DNA from: Aquila chrysaetos chrysaetos
Lineage: Eukaryota > Chordata > Aves > Accipitriformes > Accipitridae
Assembly: GCF_900496995.4 (NCBI RefSeq)
Contig: NC_044019.1
Span: forward strand, 5,305,501 to 5,369,500
DNA length: 64,000 bases
Direction of reading: 5' to 3'
The position numbers were made by a program, and so were the translations under genes. Shown here piece after piece: positions 14,101-27,869 of this stretch; positions within the stretch are counted from its first letter, which is position 1; every line of letters begins with the position of its first letter. The notes beneath the pieces were generated by a model. It had not been told where the DNA came from. It saw only the letters and a program-made list of their open reading frames with translations, and did no database searches.

Positions 14101-15264
14101 TTTTTTGTAAGGATCCATCTGAAATGTGCCACATGCAGACAGTATTCACTGATATCCTCTGGCTGTCTGGGCAGCTTCAAGTCCAAAGCACCAGTAAATC
14201 CACTTTAACTGGCTGACTAAACTAGGCTTATGGCTGCTTTGCACTACCAGAACAATGAAAGGTGTCCTGGCTCATGCTGACGCATCTGATCTAAAGTATA
14301 AAAGAATTTATAAACAGGATCTGGGAACCATTTGAAGAATCAAATAACTTCGTCCATAAATTTGTGTCAACACAACACAAATGTCCATGATTCACTTCAG
14401 AAATGACGTAAACAGGAGACTTAACTGTATGTCAAACCTAAATTAGTCAGAAAAAGTGTGCAAATGATCTTGCAGTGTATCTTGCAGTTGTGAGAAGCTG
14501 GATTAGTGTGCAAAGATGAACATTTTGCATGGAAATCTCTGCTTCTCAGCCATCCTTTGGGAGGATCACAAGGCCTTTCTTGCAAGACTTTTTCCCATCC
14601 AGTGCTCCTCAGACCCCAAACTCGAACCAGGGTTACAACTGGCCTGCTGAAACCGAACTAAAATGCAGTTGCAACTAATCGTACACAACCATGAGAGCAA
14701 AAGCTGTGTTACTTGGGTGGACCTCAAAACTATACCTGATTCTGGCTTCTGCAGAAGCTGCATAAACCTAGAAAAGCTCCTTTGACTCTGCCTGGACTCG
14801 TGGCACCACTGAGAGCAGAAGCAGTTGTATTAAAGGGCACTGATTCGTGATCTGGGGCTGTGGGAACCATTCTTTTCGCCTGATGCCTGACTCATGTTGA
14901 CTTAAACCCAAATGACATTTAGTTCAGGCAATGTTAAGGCAAAGTTGTGAACAGGACCTTTTCATTCATGTTCCCAGTAAGCATGTATCTTCTTAAAAAG
15001 AAGAAAAAAATAAACTAGGTCAGTTCAGCACAGTAAATAGTTTTGTCTCTCTTGTTTTGGGCTTTAAAAAATGTCCCAGTTGTTTAAGTGAAAATTGTTG
15101 TGACTTAGAGAAATGTGTCCCAAGGCCCCTCTTTTGTTTGTCTGTCTGTCATTAATCATTGTAAAAGTCTTTCTCTAAGAAATGCAGTTGGTCAGTTTGC
15201 TTTTAGTAGCTCAGGGTTGGATGCTGATCTTAGTTCCTCTGCTTCCATCTGGCATTAGTCTGCT

Positions 15265-15630
15265 GAAGTAAGAGAAGTGACTCAGGATTTATAGCCGTGT
15301 AAATGAGAGCAGAGGCGATCATCTGAAGCCTACTTGGTTCTTTAGCATCTGGAGAACATCATATATTTATTAAAAAACCCCAACCAAACATCTAGTGATA
15401 ACTGCTCTTTGACATCCCAGTCATGACATTCTTTCTAACAGGGAGACAGGGTAAGGGTGGGAAGAGAACAAAAGCAGTGGGGGGTAAAGGAATTAAAAAA
15501 TCTGGCCTTCATATGCTCATACGAATGGGCAGGATGCACTACTCATGCTGGGTTTTCCCTGCTCCTGGCCCCTTGGATTCAGTGGAATTACTCCTGATTT
15601 ACACCCATTCATGTGGAACAGGATCACTCC
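15265..15630 (+). repeat. Two short ancient-repeat-like segments
   Basis: Around 15,290-15,320 the sequence reads 'ttatagccgtgtaaatgaga', and around 15,572-15,605 it reads 'gtggaattactcctgattta'. Both resemble successive parts of an old repeat found widely in turtle, crocodile and bird DNA, whose formal name I do not know. Similarity is from memory, so the call is weak. Confidence 0.25.
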
Positions 15631-18600
15631 CTTTTTCTTCAGCAAAACAAACATTTGTTACTTGGAAAGAAAAACAGGAATCTTAAAATGTGACCCACAG
15701 CTGAGCGGAAATTCTCAGTAATGCAAGAATTTGGGTTTCTTTAGTTTGTAAACAAAGAAGGAACCCTTGGAGGGAGCGTGTTGATTAATGCCACGGGGGA
15801 CTGCAGAGGGACAGTTCCTGTGGCTGTATAACTGGGCAGTCATCCTGCCACGGTCACAGCAGTTCCAGGTATATGCAACAGGAACGTGGAGGAGCAGGAT
15901 GCTCTAACAGAGGAGGGGGCTGAGCTTTGGGGATGCCGACAGCAGCTTCTCTATTGGCGCTGAGCCCTCAGGCAGGCCAAAACCTTGATCAAAACAACCT
16001 TAGCTGCCAGAAGAAATTGAGATCCAGTGCTGAACTGGAGGTAGTTAGGGGTCTAAAGATGCAGACGAATGCTTAGAATTATTTCCAAAAGCACCCTAGC
16101 AGTCTGAGTGCCAAAACCCCAAAGGGAATTGAGGTCAGATGCTCAACTGGTGTAAACTGGTGGGGGTCCTCCCAGGCCCTATCTCTAATCAGTGTTTTCT
16201 AGCTCTCTCCAGATTTCAGGTTCCTGTAGCTCTCAGGAATAAACTTGATGTTCATCGATACTGGATGGTTTTGCCTTTCTTCCCCTCCTTAAATACAGCA
16301 GCACTATTTTGAAATGGCAATTTAGCCTAAGGAGAGCCACAGAGCTCCCTGACTCAGGAGCTGTCAGTCAGGTAAGGAGAACCCAGAATAGTTTCCCTCC
16401 AGCAAGAGAGAAGAAATACACATGCAGATTCACATGCACACTGCTTGCTTAGTACAGTCCATTAAACTCAGCATGAACTCCAGGCCCAGCCATAACCTAT
16501 GATATTTACAGAGTGAATATCTTCCTGTAAAGGATGTGGAAGGATAATACAACCGCCGTAGAGCCCCTATCCTCCCTCACATTTACTCATATCTCATACA
16601 GATGCTTTTATGACCATTTCACTTACCTGGGACTGAAATAGCAGGGTCAGATACGTGCTGCTTCTCCATTCTGCACAGGAAAGGAAAGGAGAAATGCTTT
16701 CGCCCTCCCTTCCATGCCCTGAGGAAAGCCCAAATCCTGCTAGGAGAATATCAGCTTTCCCACTAAAGCCTGGCTCACCAGAGCCAGCATGAGCTGTAGC
16801 CATGTTAGCTGCTGGCCCTAGGTGTTATGAGACAGGTATGCTGTATATCCAGAAAGTAGGGGTAAGATTTGCAGCTGGACCTGCTCTTGCCCCCAGCACT
16901 GAAGATGCTCTGTGTTTTCCAGCGGCCACCAAGCAGACTGCTCGGGGCAGCACAGAGGCTGGTGCAAGGTCTGTGGTTGCTCAATGCTTTCTACAACCTT
17001 TTTCCCTAAGAAAAGGGCAAGCACATGACACCTGGGAAGTGCTGTTACTATTGAGGTGCTCATTAGGCTGCATGACACAAGCACGCTCCCTCCAGTTTAA
17101 TTTTACAGCATCTACAACATGAAAATAGACCTTCCCCTGTACCTCGTCCCTCTCGTCATCTGAGGAGAGAGTCTGATAGAGAAGAAACATGGGGATTGAT
17201 GATTGCTGACTGTTCCTGCTATGGCTCTGCTGATGCCCTCCAAAATCCAGAGGTTCACAGTGCCCGTTGAGCTCTCACCTGGGGCGGAACAACCCCAGAT
17301 ACTGCAGAATTAGGAGCTTCTCTCTTTAAAAGCTTTACATGGAATCATCTTCCCAGGAGACCCAGTGCAGATGTGTCTCTCTCTCGGGAAATAGAAAGGA
17401 CCTACCTCAGATCTTGCGTGTAGGAGAGACTTGACTAGTACAGAGGCTGAGGTGATGGCGGCACTGAAGAGATCGGGAAGGGACCTGTTGTTCCCTCGTA
17501 GCTTCACTCTGCTATGAATTGATGGGAAGTGTTGCTGAATGTGCAAACAGGAACACCTGCGCTCAGAAAATAACTCAACCACAACCAGAGAAAATAATAA
17601 ACCTTGCAAGAAGATGGGAATTGCCGTTCCCCAAGCTCATTTCATGGCCTCACCTGAGAGATTTGAGTGACAAGATTATTTTAAGATCCCTTTTCCTGAG
17701 CTGCTCTATTCTGTCTTCCAGCTACAAGTCAGCCACCTCTTGCCAAGCATGCTGTGTGCACATCCTACATCACTGCCTCCCTGCCATGCCAGTCACCTTC
17801 CTCAACGGTATTCACAGGGCACAATGACTTCAGGAGGCAACTCAAGGAGAGAGGACAGAAAACCCTTTCACGCTGTCTCCTTCCCAACCCTGCTGTGCCC
17901 CACGTCACTTTGGAGTCATTGGCACAGATCAAGAGCTCTCCCTTTTGTCCAATAAGTCATTAGGTGGGAAGACTTGGAACAGCAACAATCCCTCTGTAGG
18001 GAAGGGGTAAAGCTGAAGGGTCTGCTCTCTCTCCCTCCTTTTGAATGAGCTGCAAAGAGCTTTAGAGCTGTCCAATTAAAACAACTGTAGGACAAAAATA
18101 GGATGAGGGAGTGCTACTTTAAAAACAAAACAATTAAGTGAAGCCTATCCCTTCCCCTCCCTGGAGGCTCCTATGGAAGTGGCAGCTTTTGAGCCAGAAA
18201 TCTCTGCTGAGTTGGGTATTTCTGGCATTCGAACCCAAGGCAAGCGATGACCTCCCAGTGCTGGCTTTGGAGGAGAGGCTGTACTGAGCTCATGGCAGCA
18301 GATGAGACCGAGCTTGCAGGCACTGACAAGTCTCCCCTAAAGGCTAGTTATGCTGTAGCCTGTGGAACAGCAAAAATGAGATTCTGAGTGTGGGAAAGAG
18401 CTGAGCAGACACTGGCACAAGCTGCACCAGCAGCCAGCCAAGCCTGGTGGGGGGCCGCGCAGTAAACACCATTTCCAGCCTTAAGACTGAGAAGGGAGAA
18501 TGGGTTTGGTCTTGAGCTCACAGATCTGAATCTAACACCGGGTCACCAAAACCTGGTGCTAACATGGCTCCGCGGACCAGGGTTGTGGGAACCCCTCTCC

Positions 18601-21551
18601 AGAAAGGGTTGGGCTCTCTGCCTGCTGTTTGCGTGGCTTCGCTCTCAGCAGGGATCCTTTGTCTTCTTTTGAAGACCAGCTGGTGCTGATGAAAAGGCAC
18701 ATGGCCAGTAGCTGCACTGACCAGGCAGAATGTTTCAGTAATCTTTTTGGAACATGAAATCCTTGTCGATCACAACAATGCTGCTTTAAATGTTCTGTAC
18801 TTCATAACACTTTGTTTGAGCTGTGGGATGACTATCCATAAAGTTAGTCTCAAAATCACCAGGGAAGGAATGATTGCCAGCGCTGTGTATATAACCTCAG
18901 AAGTTCATCCTGCAGTGAACACATCACTTGAGCCCCACTGCCAGCTGAAATCATTCTCTGATGAAAGCAGGGACTAGCATAATCACTGTGCAGTTGCCAC
19001 AGGAATGCTAGGGGTAAAGTTCTGGCTTTCGTTATATCAGTGCAGTGTCAAATTAACCTCATGCTTCTGCTCCTGAGGTCCCTTTGTTGCGGGTGATTTT
19101 TCTGCCACAAGATTCTTTCTTTCAACTCTAATTTTAGTCCATGTGAAGGACAAAAAAGGGTCTTATATCCTTGTCATGAGGCTCGTTCATGGGATTCCCC
19201 TCTGACTCAGCACAGCCTGGCCTCTTCCCTGGCCTCTTCAGCTGAGATCCCCTTGAAATACACCTAGGGCTTAAAATAGCATCGCAAGCTCTTTCCCATG
19301 TACATTCTGGTAAAGAGAATAGCCCCAGTGCAAGCATGGGAATTTGTCTCATTCCTTTTGTTTCTCCAAATTCTTTTTACAGGATAGCAGTACAGACTAA
19401 GCTGACATATTATTTTGAGAAGAATTTGAGAAGCTGGAAGTAATTTTGTTTGTTTCCTTTGTTCTAGGAAAGGGATCCACAGGGCCCTGCCAGCCCTCCT
19501 TGTTTGGGGCAGAATGAACAGGCTTGCAGGGCTTGCAGGCATTTGAGCTGTGTCCTGGCCCTCACTGCTTCCTCTGAAGGAAGATGAGCATAGCAGAGCA
19601 GGAACTTCACCGGTCCAGAGGACTTGCACATGGAGAGTGCGAGTTTCACTGTTTTTGTGGAAAGGCAATGACGCTGGTGAGTCTATGTAGCTGGTTAGTT
19701 ACTTCCCCACTTGGAACATCAGGGACACACAGAGCTCTAACAGTTAATACCAGAGTCGAGAACATTTCTGTAGTTTTTGAAGGTGCTGAGTGCCAAGTGA
19801 CCAGGAGCTGCCCAGGCAGGAAAAGGCTTTTTTCCTTGCCTCCTTGAAACATAGCCAGGCTCCATAGTTTTCATTTCACCTATCCCCTTTTTTGAGGTCA
19901 GGACACCTTGGGCTCAAAACTGTAATAATTTGAGAATCCCCAATAACTGTTTTTTAACAAAGCCTCTTGACTTAGCAGATTGGCCTATCTCTGCCAGGCA
20001 GGTCATTAATTTCCAGTCTAATGCACAAGGGAGAACATTGTGAAATGACTGCATAAAGAGGCATTAGAGTAAAGATGATTTGGGGCTATTTGCCTGGCAA
20101 AGAAATTGAACCAGCTACAGCTTTTCTTTTACCTGACTCATGGCTGTATTGCAGGGATCAGATTGGAAAAAAACAAGTGAATATTATTCACCTAAAGTCT
20201 GCTTTCAAACCCATCTTTGTGCACCTCTGTTGCCAGATGACATCATGCTTCAGAGGGTGAAACAATTTAAACTATAGAGATGAAAATTATTGGTTCAAAT
20301 AACTTCCTTAAAACAGCAACAACAACAGCAGACTGAGGCTTTGTAAAACTTATTTGAAAACATCTGTTGCTGCATCTCTGGGGTAAAATGGCCTAAACTG
20401 TAAAAGCTTTAGTCGTCTGTCATAGTGGTTGGTTTACCAGCAGCAGGGTATTTAAAAGACAGTGTGGCAAAAGCCATACTGAAAATAAAGGCTCTGAACT
20501 TAAAGTGGTTTAAGCAGGTTTGTAACACTAATGCTGTTGTATCTGTACATAAAATGGTATGAAAAAATGCAGCATTTGTAGGCAGAACTAGTAACGTTCC
20601 ACTACTAGCTAATAAAACTGTCACCTCTAAATATAGCAAGAGGGTTTCTAACATCACAGAAGTGTCTGGGGAAGAGAGCTAGGGCAGTTTAGGACAAGGG
20701 GCTAAGGGAGGAGAGAAGCACCAGGTGCTGAGAAGCAGCACACAACATCCAACATACAGACAGAGGAGCAGGTGACCACTGCTGGGGCCCAGGAGCACAG
20801 CACTGACTCTGCTCACGTGAAAGCCCCACTAGAGACCTCATGCAGGTTGCAGCCTGCGGAAACATTTTGTCTTCTTCAGCTTGTGTGAGTTCAGTGTGTC
20901 TGAAAGCAAGAATAGCTGCAAATACAGGCTATTTCCTTATTAATGTTGTGTAAAATTATGCCACTCTTATAACAAGGCTATTCATGGAGCCTGGGACTTG
21001 TCTTTTCTTAAACATTTGTGATGTGAAACTTCTAAGAAATCTATTAGTAAGGAAATAAATGAAAAAAACAAATATGAAAGATCAACCTCATAGATGTGTG
21101 TCTGTAACAAAAACAAAGAATTAAGAACATGTGAGTGAAAGTCTCACACTTAACATTTCCCAAATTATTTTTCATCAGTTTGTAACTTCCAGCAGTTTGT
21201 GCAGACCTTCAGAGGAAGATCATGTTCTTTAACCAGGAGTGAAGTAGTTGGTTTACAGCTAATTTCGAAGGTGTCTGCATTACATTCCAAGGTTAACAAT
21301 CCCGTCAGCTGAGAGAAGTCGCTGCTTCTCTAAAGGTGCAAACCCTTTGTTAAGGCTGGCTCACAATTACAGCCGCAGGGGCTAGAAAGCTAATCAAAGA
21401 TTCACATGCTGAGATTCATTTGTGCCATACAGGAACAAGCTGGCAAGAACACTGCCTTGCTGAACTTGCAGACCCCATTGACCTGCACTTCTCTCTTGGT
21501 CTCTGAAGTCTACCCTTCTTCTCTAACCTCTGCACTGGGATCAGCTGCAGG

Positions 21552-21607
21552 AGGAACCAGATGACCTAGGGGTCCTTCCAACCTAAATTATTCACTGATT
21601 CCATGTA
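21552..21607 (+). repeat. CR1 LINE 3' tail, degraded
   Basis: The segment reads 'aaccagatgacctaggggtc' then 'cttccaacctaaattattca' and 'ctgattccatg'. This is the CR1 3' end pattern ('ggaccagatgatcttgaggtcccttccaacc' type) followed by a decayed copy of the short tail repeat ATTCTRTG. Only the extreme 3' end remains, as is usual for CR1. Confidence 0.65.
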
Positions 21608-22069
21608 ATGAGCTGGAATTTTTCCAAAACCTGAATGGGAAAGGTGTGGGCAGGCTCCTGTTGGAATCCCAAATCCCTAATGAGACATACACACAAGTCC
21701 TGGTAGGCCACCCACCCCTCCAGGTCCTACCAGCCTGGCAGAGCTCAGGGACATGTTGCTGCCTGTTCAGTCTGTGTGAGATGTGCAGCTGGTATAAATT
21801 AGGGAAGACTTATTGATTTCAGCAGAGCTATTTTGATTGAGGGGCTGAGTCCTGGATTTTAGGGCAGAGAGCCTTTGAGCTTAGGTGATATCAGAGGTTT
21901 TTGGAGAGATGGGACCCAGTGGAGGATTCAACCTTGCACCTGGCTGCACAGACAGAGCAGTGCCTGGCTTATGCACTAGGAAAAGCTCCTGGTAATTATG
22001 GCAGAGTGGCTGCTTATTCAGGGGGTGGCAGATCCCAGTGATTAATGGAGTAGCCCATAACTAGAGACA

Positions 22070-22190
22070 CCTCACGTTAGTCCCTTCTCTTTCACAAGCC
22101 ATATTACCTTGAGCACATCCTTTTTTGCCTCATCTGTGCAGGTGTTGTGAGGACCAAATCCCATAAAAGATAGAGTGCTATTCAGATACA
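22070..22190 (+). repeat. MIR-type SINE relic
   Basis: The phrases 'taccttgagcacatcc', 'gcctcatctgtgcaggtgtt' and 'gtgaggaccaaat' fall in the order of the MIR core and right half ('accttgggcaagt..cctcatctgtaaaatg..gttgtgaggattaaat'). Strongly diverged; edges approximate. Confidence 0.5.
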
Positions 22191-25100
22191 TCAGAGCTGT
22201 GCACCGAAGGAGTCCTGTAGATCAGGAGGCCTCCTTAAATGAGCCTGCCCAGGTCCACCTTAAACATAGCCTCCCTCCCAGCAGTTTTCCTTCAGGATAA
22301 TTAAGCATGCAGTAAGTTAAGAAGTGGAAAAACCCACGGAAGCATCCATTTCACAGGTGGGTGCAGCTGCCTGTTTCCTCCCAGGGCCTGTTCCTCCTGC
22401 AGTTGTGTGCAAGCCAGTGCTTTGGCACAAATGCTCCTGGCCGTGATGGTGACTCACATTTGTATCCAAATTTTGGAGTTGTTAAGGGTATCAGAAGATC
22501 ACACACTATTACACTACCATGTGGAGACCTGTGCTGGTCTGCAGGGAACACGTACTGTTTTATCGCACCTTGACAAACCTTGAGGCAGAGTGCGATTGCC
22601 CGCAGCTTTGTCTGCATTGCCCTCGAGGTCTGATTTTCTGCATGGACCAGTAACCTGGATGCTGAGCCCCAGGGATCCTGGGGCACCTGCCTGCACAAGC
22701 ACGCCTGTTGCAGAGTGTGCCCTCGGACAGGTCTGCACAGCCCAGGCTGTGGTCAGGTCAGGGAACAAGCTGTGCTCACAGACCTTTCTCGACTGCTCTT
22801 TGAAGGGGTTGTAGCTACAGAGCGCCCAGGGTCACGCAGGGTGTCTGCGGCAGGCCAGGGTGTTAGGCCAGGCTCCCTGGAGCTCTAGTCCAGGGACTGG
22901 TCCGTGCGTGGACTTCTGCCTCTTCGCCACATTCAGAGCTGGTTGCAGCCTGCCCGGAGGCAGAATGCAGAAGCTGGTCACATCAGCCCTTGTTGCAGGA
23001 TCTTGTGCATTATTTAGGCAAAATCCTCCAGCCTGTGTTAGGGAAGAAGTCAGGTTAGGTAATTAGAGTGGTCCTAGCTGGCCTGAAAGCCTCCCAGCTG
23101 GCTATGCCCTGTATTGGGGTGAAAGGCCAGATTTCTCACAACTACAGAAACAGGGCAAGAGGGAGGGAGAAGACTGTCAAGTGCTCTGCTTCCATAACCA
23201 AGGCCTAGTTTTTGCAAAGAGCTCAACACCTGAGGTGCTTTGCTTTGGGAAGGCTTCTTGTTGCACATACGTCCTTAGAAGTGTTGACTTTCTTACTGTT
23301 CACCTGCTCTGAAACGAGAATCCTGTGGATTAATAAATGGGGTTTGGTGTCTTTCCTGGTAGCCCCTCTGGGTGCCCTTGGCTGCACGCTCTTTGGTAAG
23401 CTGCAGAACTGGCTTTTTGCCTCCTGCCAAAATCAAGCTCCAGGGGGGCATTTTTTTTTTCCCAGAAGAGAATGTGTGCTTTTTCTGGCAAGCTTTGTGT
23501 CTAAGCACTGGCTCTTTCCGAACTCCTGATGCCAAGACTGTTTTTATATATTTACTTCCTTTATAAGGACATCAACAGGCACCCCACCCGCCCTAAGTTT
23601 TGCGTCCCTTGATAGGCTTCTATTTCACAATAAATCCTCAAATACACTGGAGTGTTCCTCCTAGAACTAAAATAACTGTAGACTTCATTAGTGAACTCTG
23701 CAGCCAGGGATGAAATTTGTTCCCTGCTTGACATCCCTTAAACGATGGGCACAGCAGCGTGCCCTCCGGGCTGTAGTATCTGGCAAGCCAGGCGGAGAGG
23801 GGAATCCTAGCTCTGCTGCAGCCAGTGGGTGTTTCCATGCGGTCAGGATTTCATCCCAAGGCTGTGCTGAAGTGGGGAGGGGTGGTTTTTCCTGCCCTTT
23901 CCGTCCTTAGGGCAGGGTAGCCTTTCCCACCCAGATTGGAGTCAGATATGCTGTAGCATTTAGCCTTTGCTGAGCTCTGGTGTTGCCTTTATATGACACT
24001 TTTTCTTGACAATTTACAGCAAATAACAACGTGATACAGCTGATGCATATGGAGCAAGAGATAGGGACTGTCAGAAGGCAGTTCAGGAGCTTTGGTCCTT
24101 CTCCACTGATTATAAAGAGACCCTAGAGAGATTAGGCTTCTAATGTAGATGCCTTAATTAAGTGCCTAAGGATTAGATAGCATGAGCCTGACCCCAAATG
24201 TCCCTCTAGGCAGATGCTGAATTAGCACTGAACTTGAACTGGAACAGGGGTCTGGAAGAGCAAGAATCTCAGCTGTTAAGTCTCTAGGAACCATGTTTAG
24301 CCCAAAAGCACTCAGAGACTGGTAACCTGTCCTACCCCAAAGCACAGAGACCTGCAGAACTCCTTCCACATCTTGCAGCAAACTTACGTCCTTGATAGAC
24401 ATTAATGGGTTTCGTTCTTTTATTAGTAATATACCACAGATGGAGAAATCAACAGTGCCACTTATGTCTTGTATCATCAGAGGAGAAGCTGGGTGAAAGT
24501 GCCCAGCCAATCTTAAGAATTGCATGTTATCTTTAAACTACAGAAGGCAGCAAAAAGCAGGGGACAGGACTCCTTCATGGTCCCAAATCTGGCAATCAGT
24601 TTAGCCTGAGCATGTGAGCAGGATGCATCAAGCAGGCATCAGTAGTCGGGTAATGAACAATTAAATGAAATTCCTGTGTTTCAGACCATCTAGCTGAATG
24701 AAGCTCACCATCTCTGCTGGGCCAAATTTGTGTTTGATATAATTTCGTTGAGACTTATAAAGTTAAAAGAGTGCCAGATTAGAGTGATTGCCTGTGATCT
24801 ACTCCAACAGTGACTTTTGCCAAGACTTGCCAGCTGTGAGAATGAAAGACTTCCTGTAAAGAGCAGTCCTGAGAGCCACCGGCATGTCCTGTGGACAACT
24901 GAGCAGCTTTGAGACAGGGGACAGCTTTGAAGTCATTGAGGACTGGGTGAGCATGATTCCCCCTACATGCTGTTTGTGCCGGCTTTTTATTTTGGCTTCT
25001 GCAGGCAGAGTGCCACTGGGAGAGATCATGCTGAGCAAAAAACCTGTGTGTGTGCTTGCCTTAATTTTATTTTTTACCCTTACATGATTTTCAGCAATTA

Positions 25101-26870
25101 TCTAAATGTCTTCTTTTTTTAATTACTATAAATTCAGGAAAGCTACTGGTTGGGCATGGTGAGTGAATTCAGAAGAACGTAACAAGGTGAATTAAACACC
25201 CACTATTCTTTGCTTGGGGGAGATTTTAAGCAGGGTTGACATCTTTATCCCTTCTCTTGAGGCAGCTCAGGCAAAAAGAAGAGATGCAAATCAGTGTTAA
25301 CTTGGGTGTTTCCTCCCTTTGATCGTTCTGAGTCACTCAACCTTCATGTTCTTCTCTTGCTTCTTGGCAAGTGGCATGTCCAATGGGGTGAACAGTTCAG
25401 CTGCTAGCATTAGGGGTAGTTTTGGTTGTCCCAGTGCCCTAAGAAAATCTTGGACCATGGGTGTAGGGACCTCACTTGTCCTTCATGTTCTGCTGCCCCT
25501 CTACTTTTTTTCAGCTTATGGTAAAAAGGTGCCTTTGTGGCAGACTTGCTCTGGGCTCCTCTGTCCTGAGAAACACTCATGTGGAGGGCTTGGTGCTGCT
25601 CCTGGTGCTTTGCAGTGAAGAGGCTGGTGCAAGGTGTTGGTTCTGTTATCCAGTAAAGGAGCTAGAGTGGATCCAGACACTCATCTCTTGGAAAGGCAGG
25701 GGAGACAGCTGGCTGGCCGTGGCAGAGCTAAGGTGGCTTGAGGGATGAGCAGGATTGCACCTCTGTAGGTTTTACTTATGCTACTGTTCTGGAAGTTGAA
25801 AGCATTCAGGTGGATGATGATGAGTAGCTTGGTAAGGATGTTTTATAATCAAATTATTCTTTATTTTTGTTGTAGGTTGAAAACTTAATCAGCAATCATA
25901 ATGCTGGTTTAGTGCTGAATATTCCCCACAAAACTCGGGACATGTGAGTGAGCGTTATGATTTTGGTTGAACAGTTCATTTGAGGTTATGCAGCAGGTTA
26001 AAAGAAATTCTGAAAGCAGAATTTGGAAGATCATGGCTTCAGGTGCAACTGCTGCTTCTTGGACAAGGAGCAACGTATGAATCAAGCCATACGTTAAGCA
26101 CTGTCCTTTTAAAAAGGGACAAATATAACACCTTCAGATGCTCCATATGGCTTGGAATTCAGCTGTGGTTTATACTCTTGCTGTGTGAGAAAATGAGAAC
26201 AGAGGTGTGTAGCATTTTATCCCTGTCTTATTTATGAGCAGTAGGAGAATGTCCTGCGAAATGTGAGCAGCTAATTTTAGGTGACAACACAGTTTAAGGT
26301 GCCAAGCCTTCCAAAAGGGGAGGAATGTATATCCAGCTAGACTGTCTTTAGCTCTGAGCTGCTCTAGGGCACTGGATGTTTATGCCACCTCCAGTACATT
26401 AAATCTTTTGTGTGGAGACATAATCCTTTGTTGTGACATTAGTAGAGGTAACTGTTACGGAAATGATTGTGAAATCCCTCGTCTTATAGAAGGGGAGAAG
26501 AAGGAGGTGCATCTGAGGTGGTTTGCACTGTGTTAATGCTCTCCAGCGTCAAATCTCAAGGGGCTTTCCGAGTGCTAATTAATTAAGTCGGTGTTGTCTG
26601 TTTTCAGCAGTGGACAAACAGTAGCGTAGGGAGTGTGGAAGCTGAGCTGGCGTTGCACAGGGACCTGAAAAGACCTGAGTAAAACGCAGGGCTTGATTCC
26701 CAGCTAAGATGCCCTACACTTAGAGGCAGGCAGGAAGGAGGCCAAATTTAAATGACCCACTACACACTCCCTATATTTTTCGTCATCTTCTCTCCTACTT
26801 CCCAGCACACTCTGCAGGGATGTGGTAGGGACTGTATGGCACAGTGCATTCTGCATATGCTCCTGCCCCT

Positions 26871-26956
26871 TGCTTTATGTTGGCCCAAAGTAAGTACATA
26901 GATCTTGCATCACTGCTTTATGTTGGCCCAAGGTAAATACACAGATCTTGCACCAC
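26871..26956. repeat. 43-bp tandem duplication
   Basis: Two head-to-tail copies, 26,871-26,913 and 26,914-26,956, begin with 'tgctttatgttggcccaa' and end with 'agatcttgcatcac' or 'agatcttgcaccac'. By direct comparison they differ at four of 43 positions, so the duplication is not very recent. No coding frame is involved. Confidence 0.9.
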
Positions 26957-27153
26957 TTCTACCCTGGAGAGGTCCTGACTCAAAGGCACGGCTCAGTCTT
27001 TTTAAGGCCACTTCATGTGCAGCACAGAGGATTCCTGTCCGGTACCCAACCTGCTCTGTCACACCCCAGGCCAGCAAGGACTAAGAGTGCCCTCTGCTGC
27101 ACTCCTTCTCCTCATCTTTCCATGGCAGCATTCCACTTGCTGTTTGGGAATAA

Positions 27154-27193
27154 ACAAAACAACTCTTTAATACACAAAACAACTCTTTCATAT
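27154..27193. repeat. 20-bp tandem duplication
   Basis: Two adjacent 20-bp units both begin 'acaaaacaactcttt' (at 27,154 and 27,174). The copies are nearly identical. It lies about 0.7 kb upstream of the CCN promoter and has no evident function. Confidence 0.8.
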
Positions 27194-27869
27194 TCTAAAG
27201 CTCTTTTTGTGCAGGCGGTGGAGAAGCCTGGTTCTGTATTTCAGCAGCAAACAAAAAAGATCATGCCCTGAGATAAAAATGTGTTATATCCTGCATCAAT
27301 CCCGAGGCGCAAATAAAGCACTATGGGGAATTGCTGTCCTTTATCAATAACCTTCACCCCGTAGCTTTTCATTGCCTCATAAAACAAGCAGCTCCTAGTT
27401 GCAGGAGTTCAGATGGCAGCCTTTAGAGTCATGAAACTTTCATTTCTTGGAGCTGGCAGCAGCAAGTGCTGGTGATGCACGGTCAGTTATGGTACCTAAT
27501 TGCGCCTAACAGCGCTGAACTTTCCGTCTCTCCCTCCTGTTCAAAGGAAAAACATTGAGCACCACAAAGCTGTGCTTATTTAAGTCCTCAGCTCTTGCAG
27601 CCAAAAAGGAATGGATGTAGGTAAGGAAAGGGGGGTTGCGTTAAGAAAGCTGTCCCTAGCTTCATACTTTTGGAGTTAAAAAGAGGAAAATTAAAAAATA
27701 ATAATCTTGCTTTTACTGGGATTTACTTACCCACGTGGAAATTAACCAAGCTGCAGGCTGCGCCGGCAGCCCCGTAACCACCAGGGCCACAGGAATCTGC
27801 TCATGTTCCTTGGAATTTGGACATTTTTTGTTGCACCCATTTCGGCTTGCTTTCCAGATTGTCACTCAA

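Larger units (their letters stand above)
10000..20000. other. Gene-poor DNA, no assigned gene
   Basis: No open frame here resembles a known protein and none has a convincing pair of splice sites. The stretch contains one MIR-type relic near 10,970-11,180 and two short segments near 15,270 and 15,560 that resemble an old interspersed repeat with the phrase 'gatttacac' or 'gtgtaaatgagagcag'. No CpG island, no polyadenylation cluster and no RNA gene could be recognised. Confidence 0.5.
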
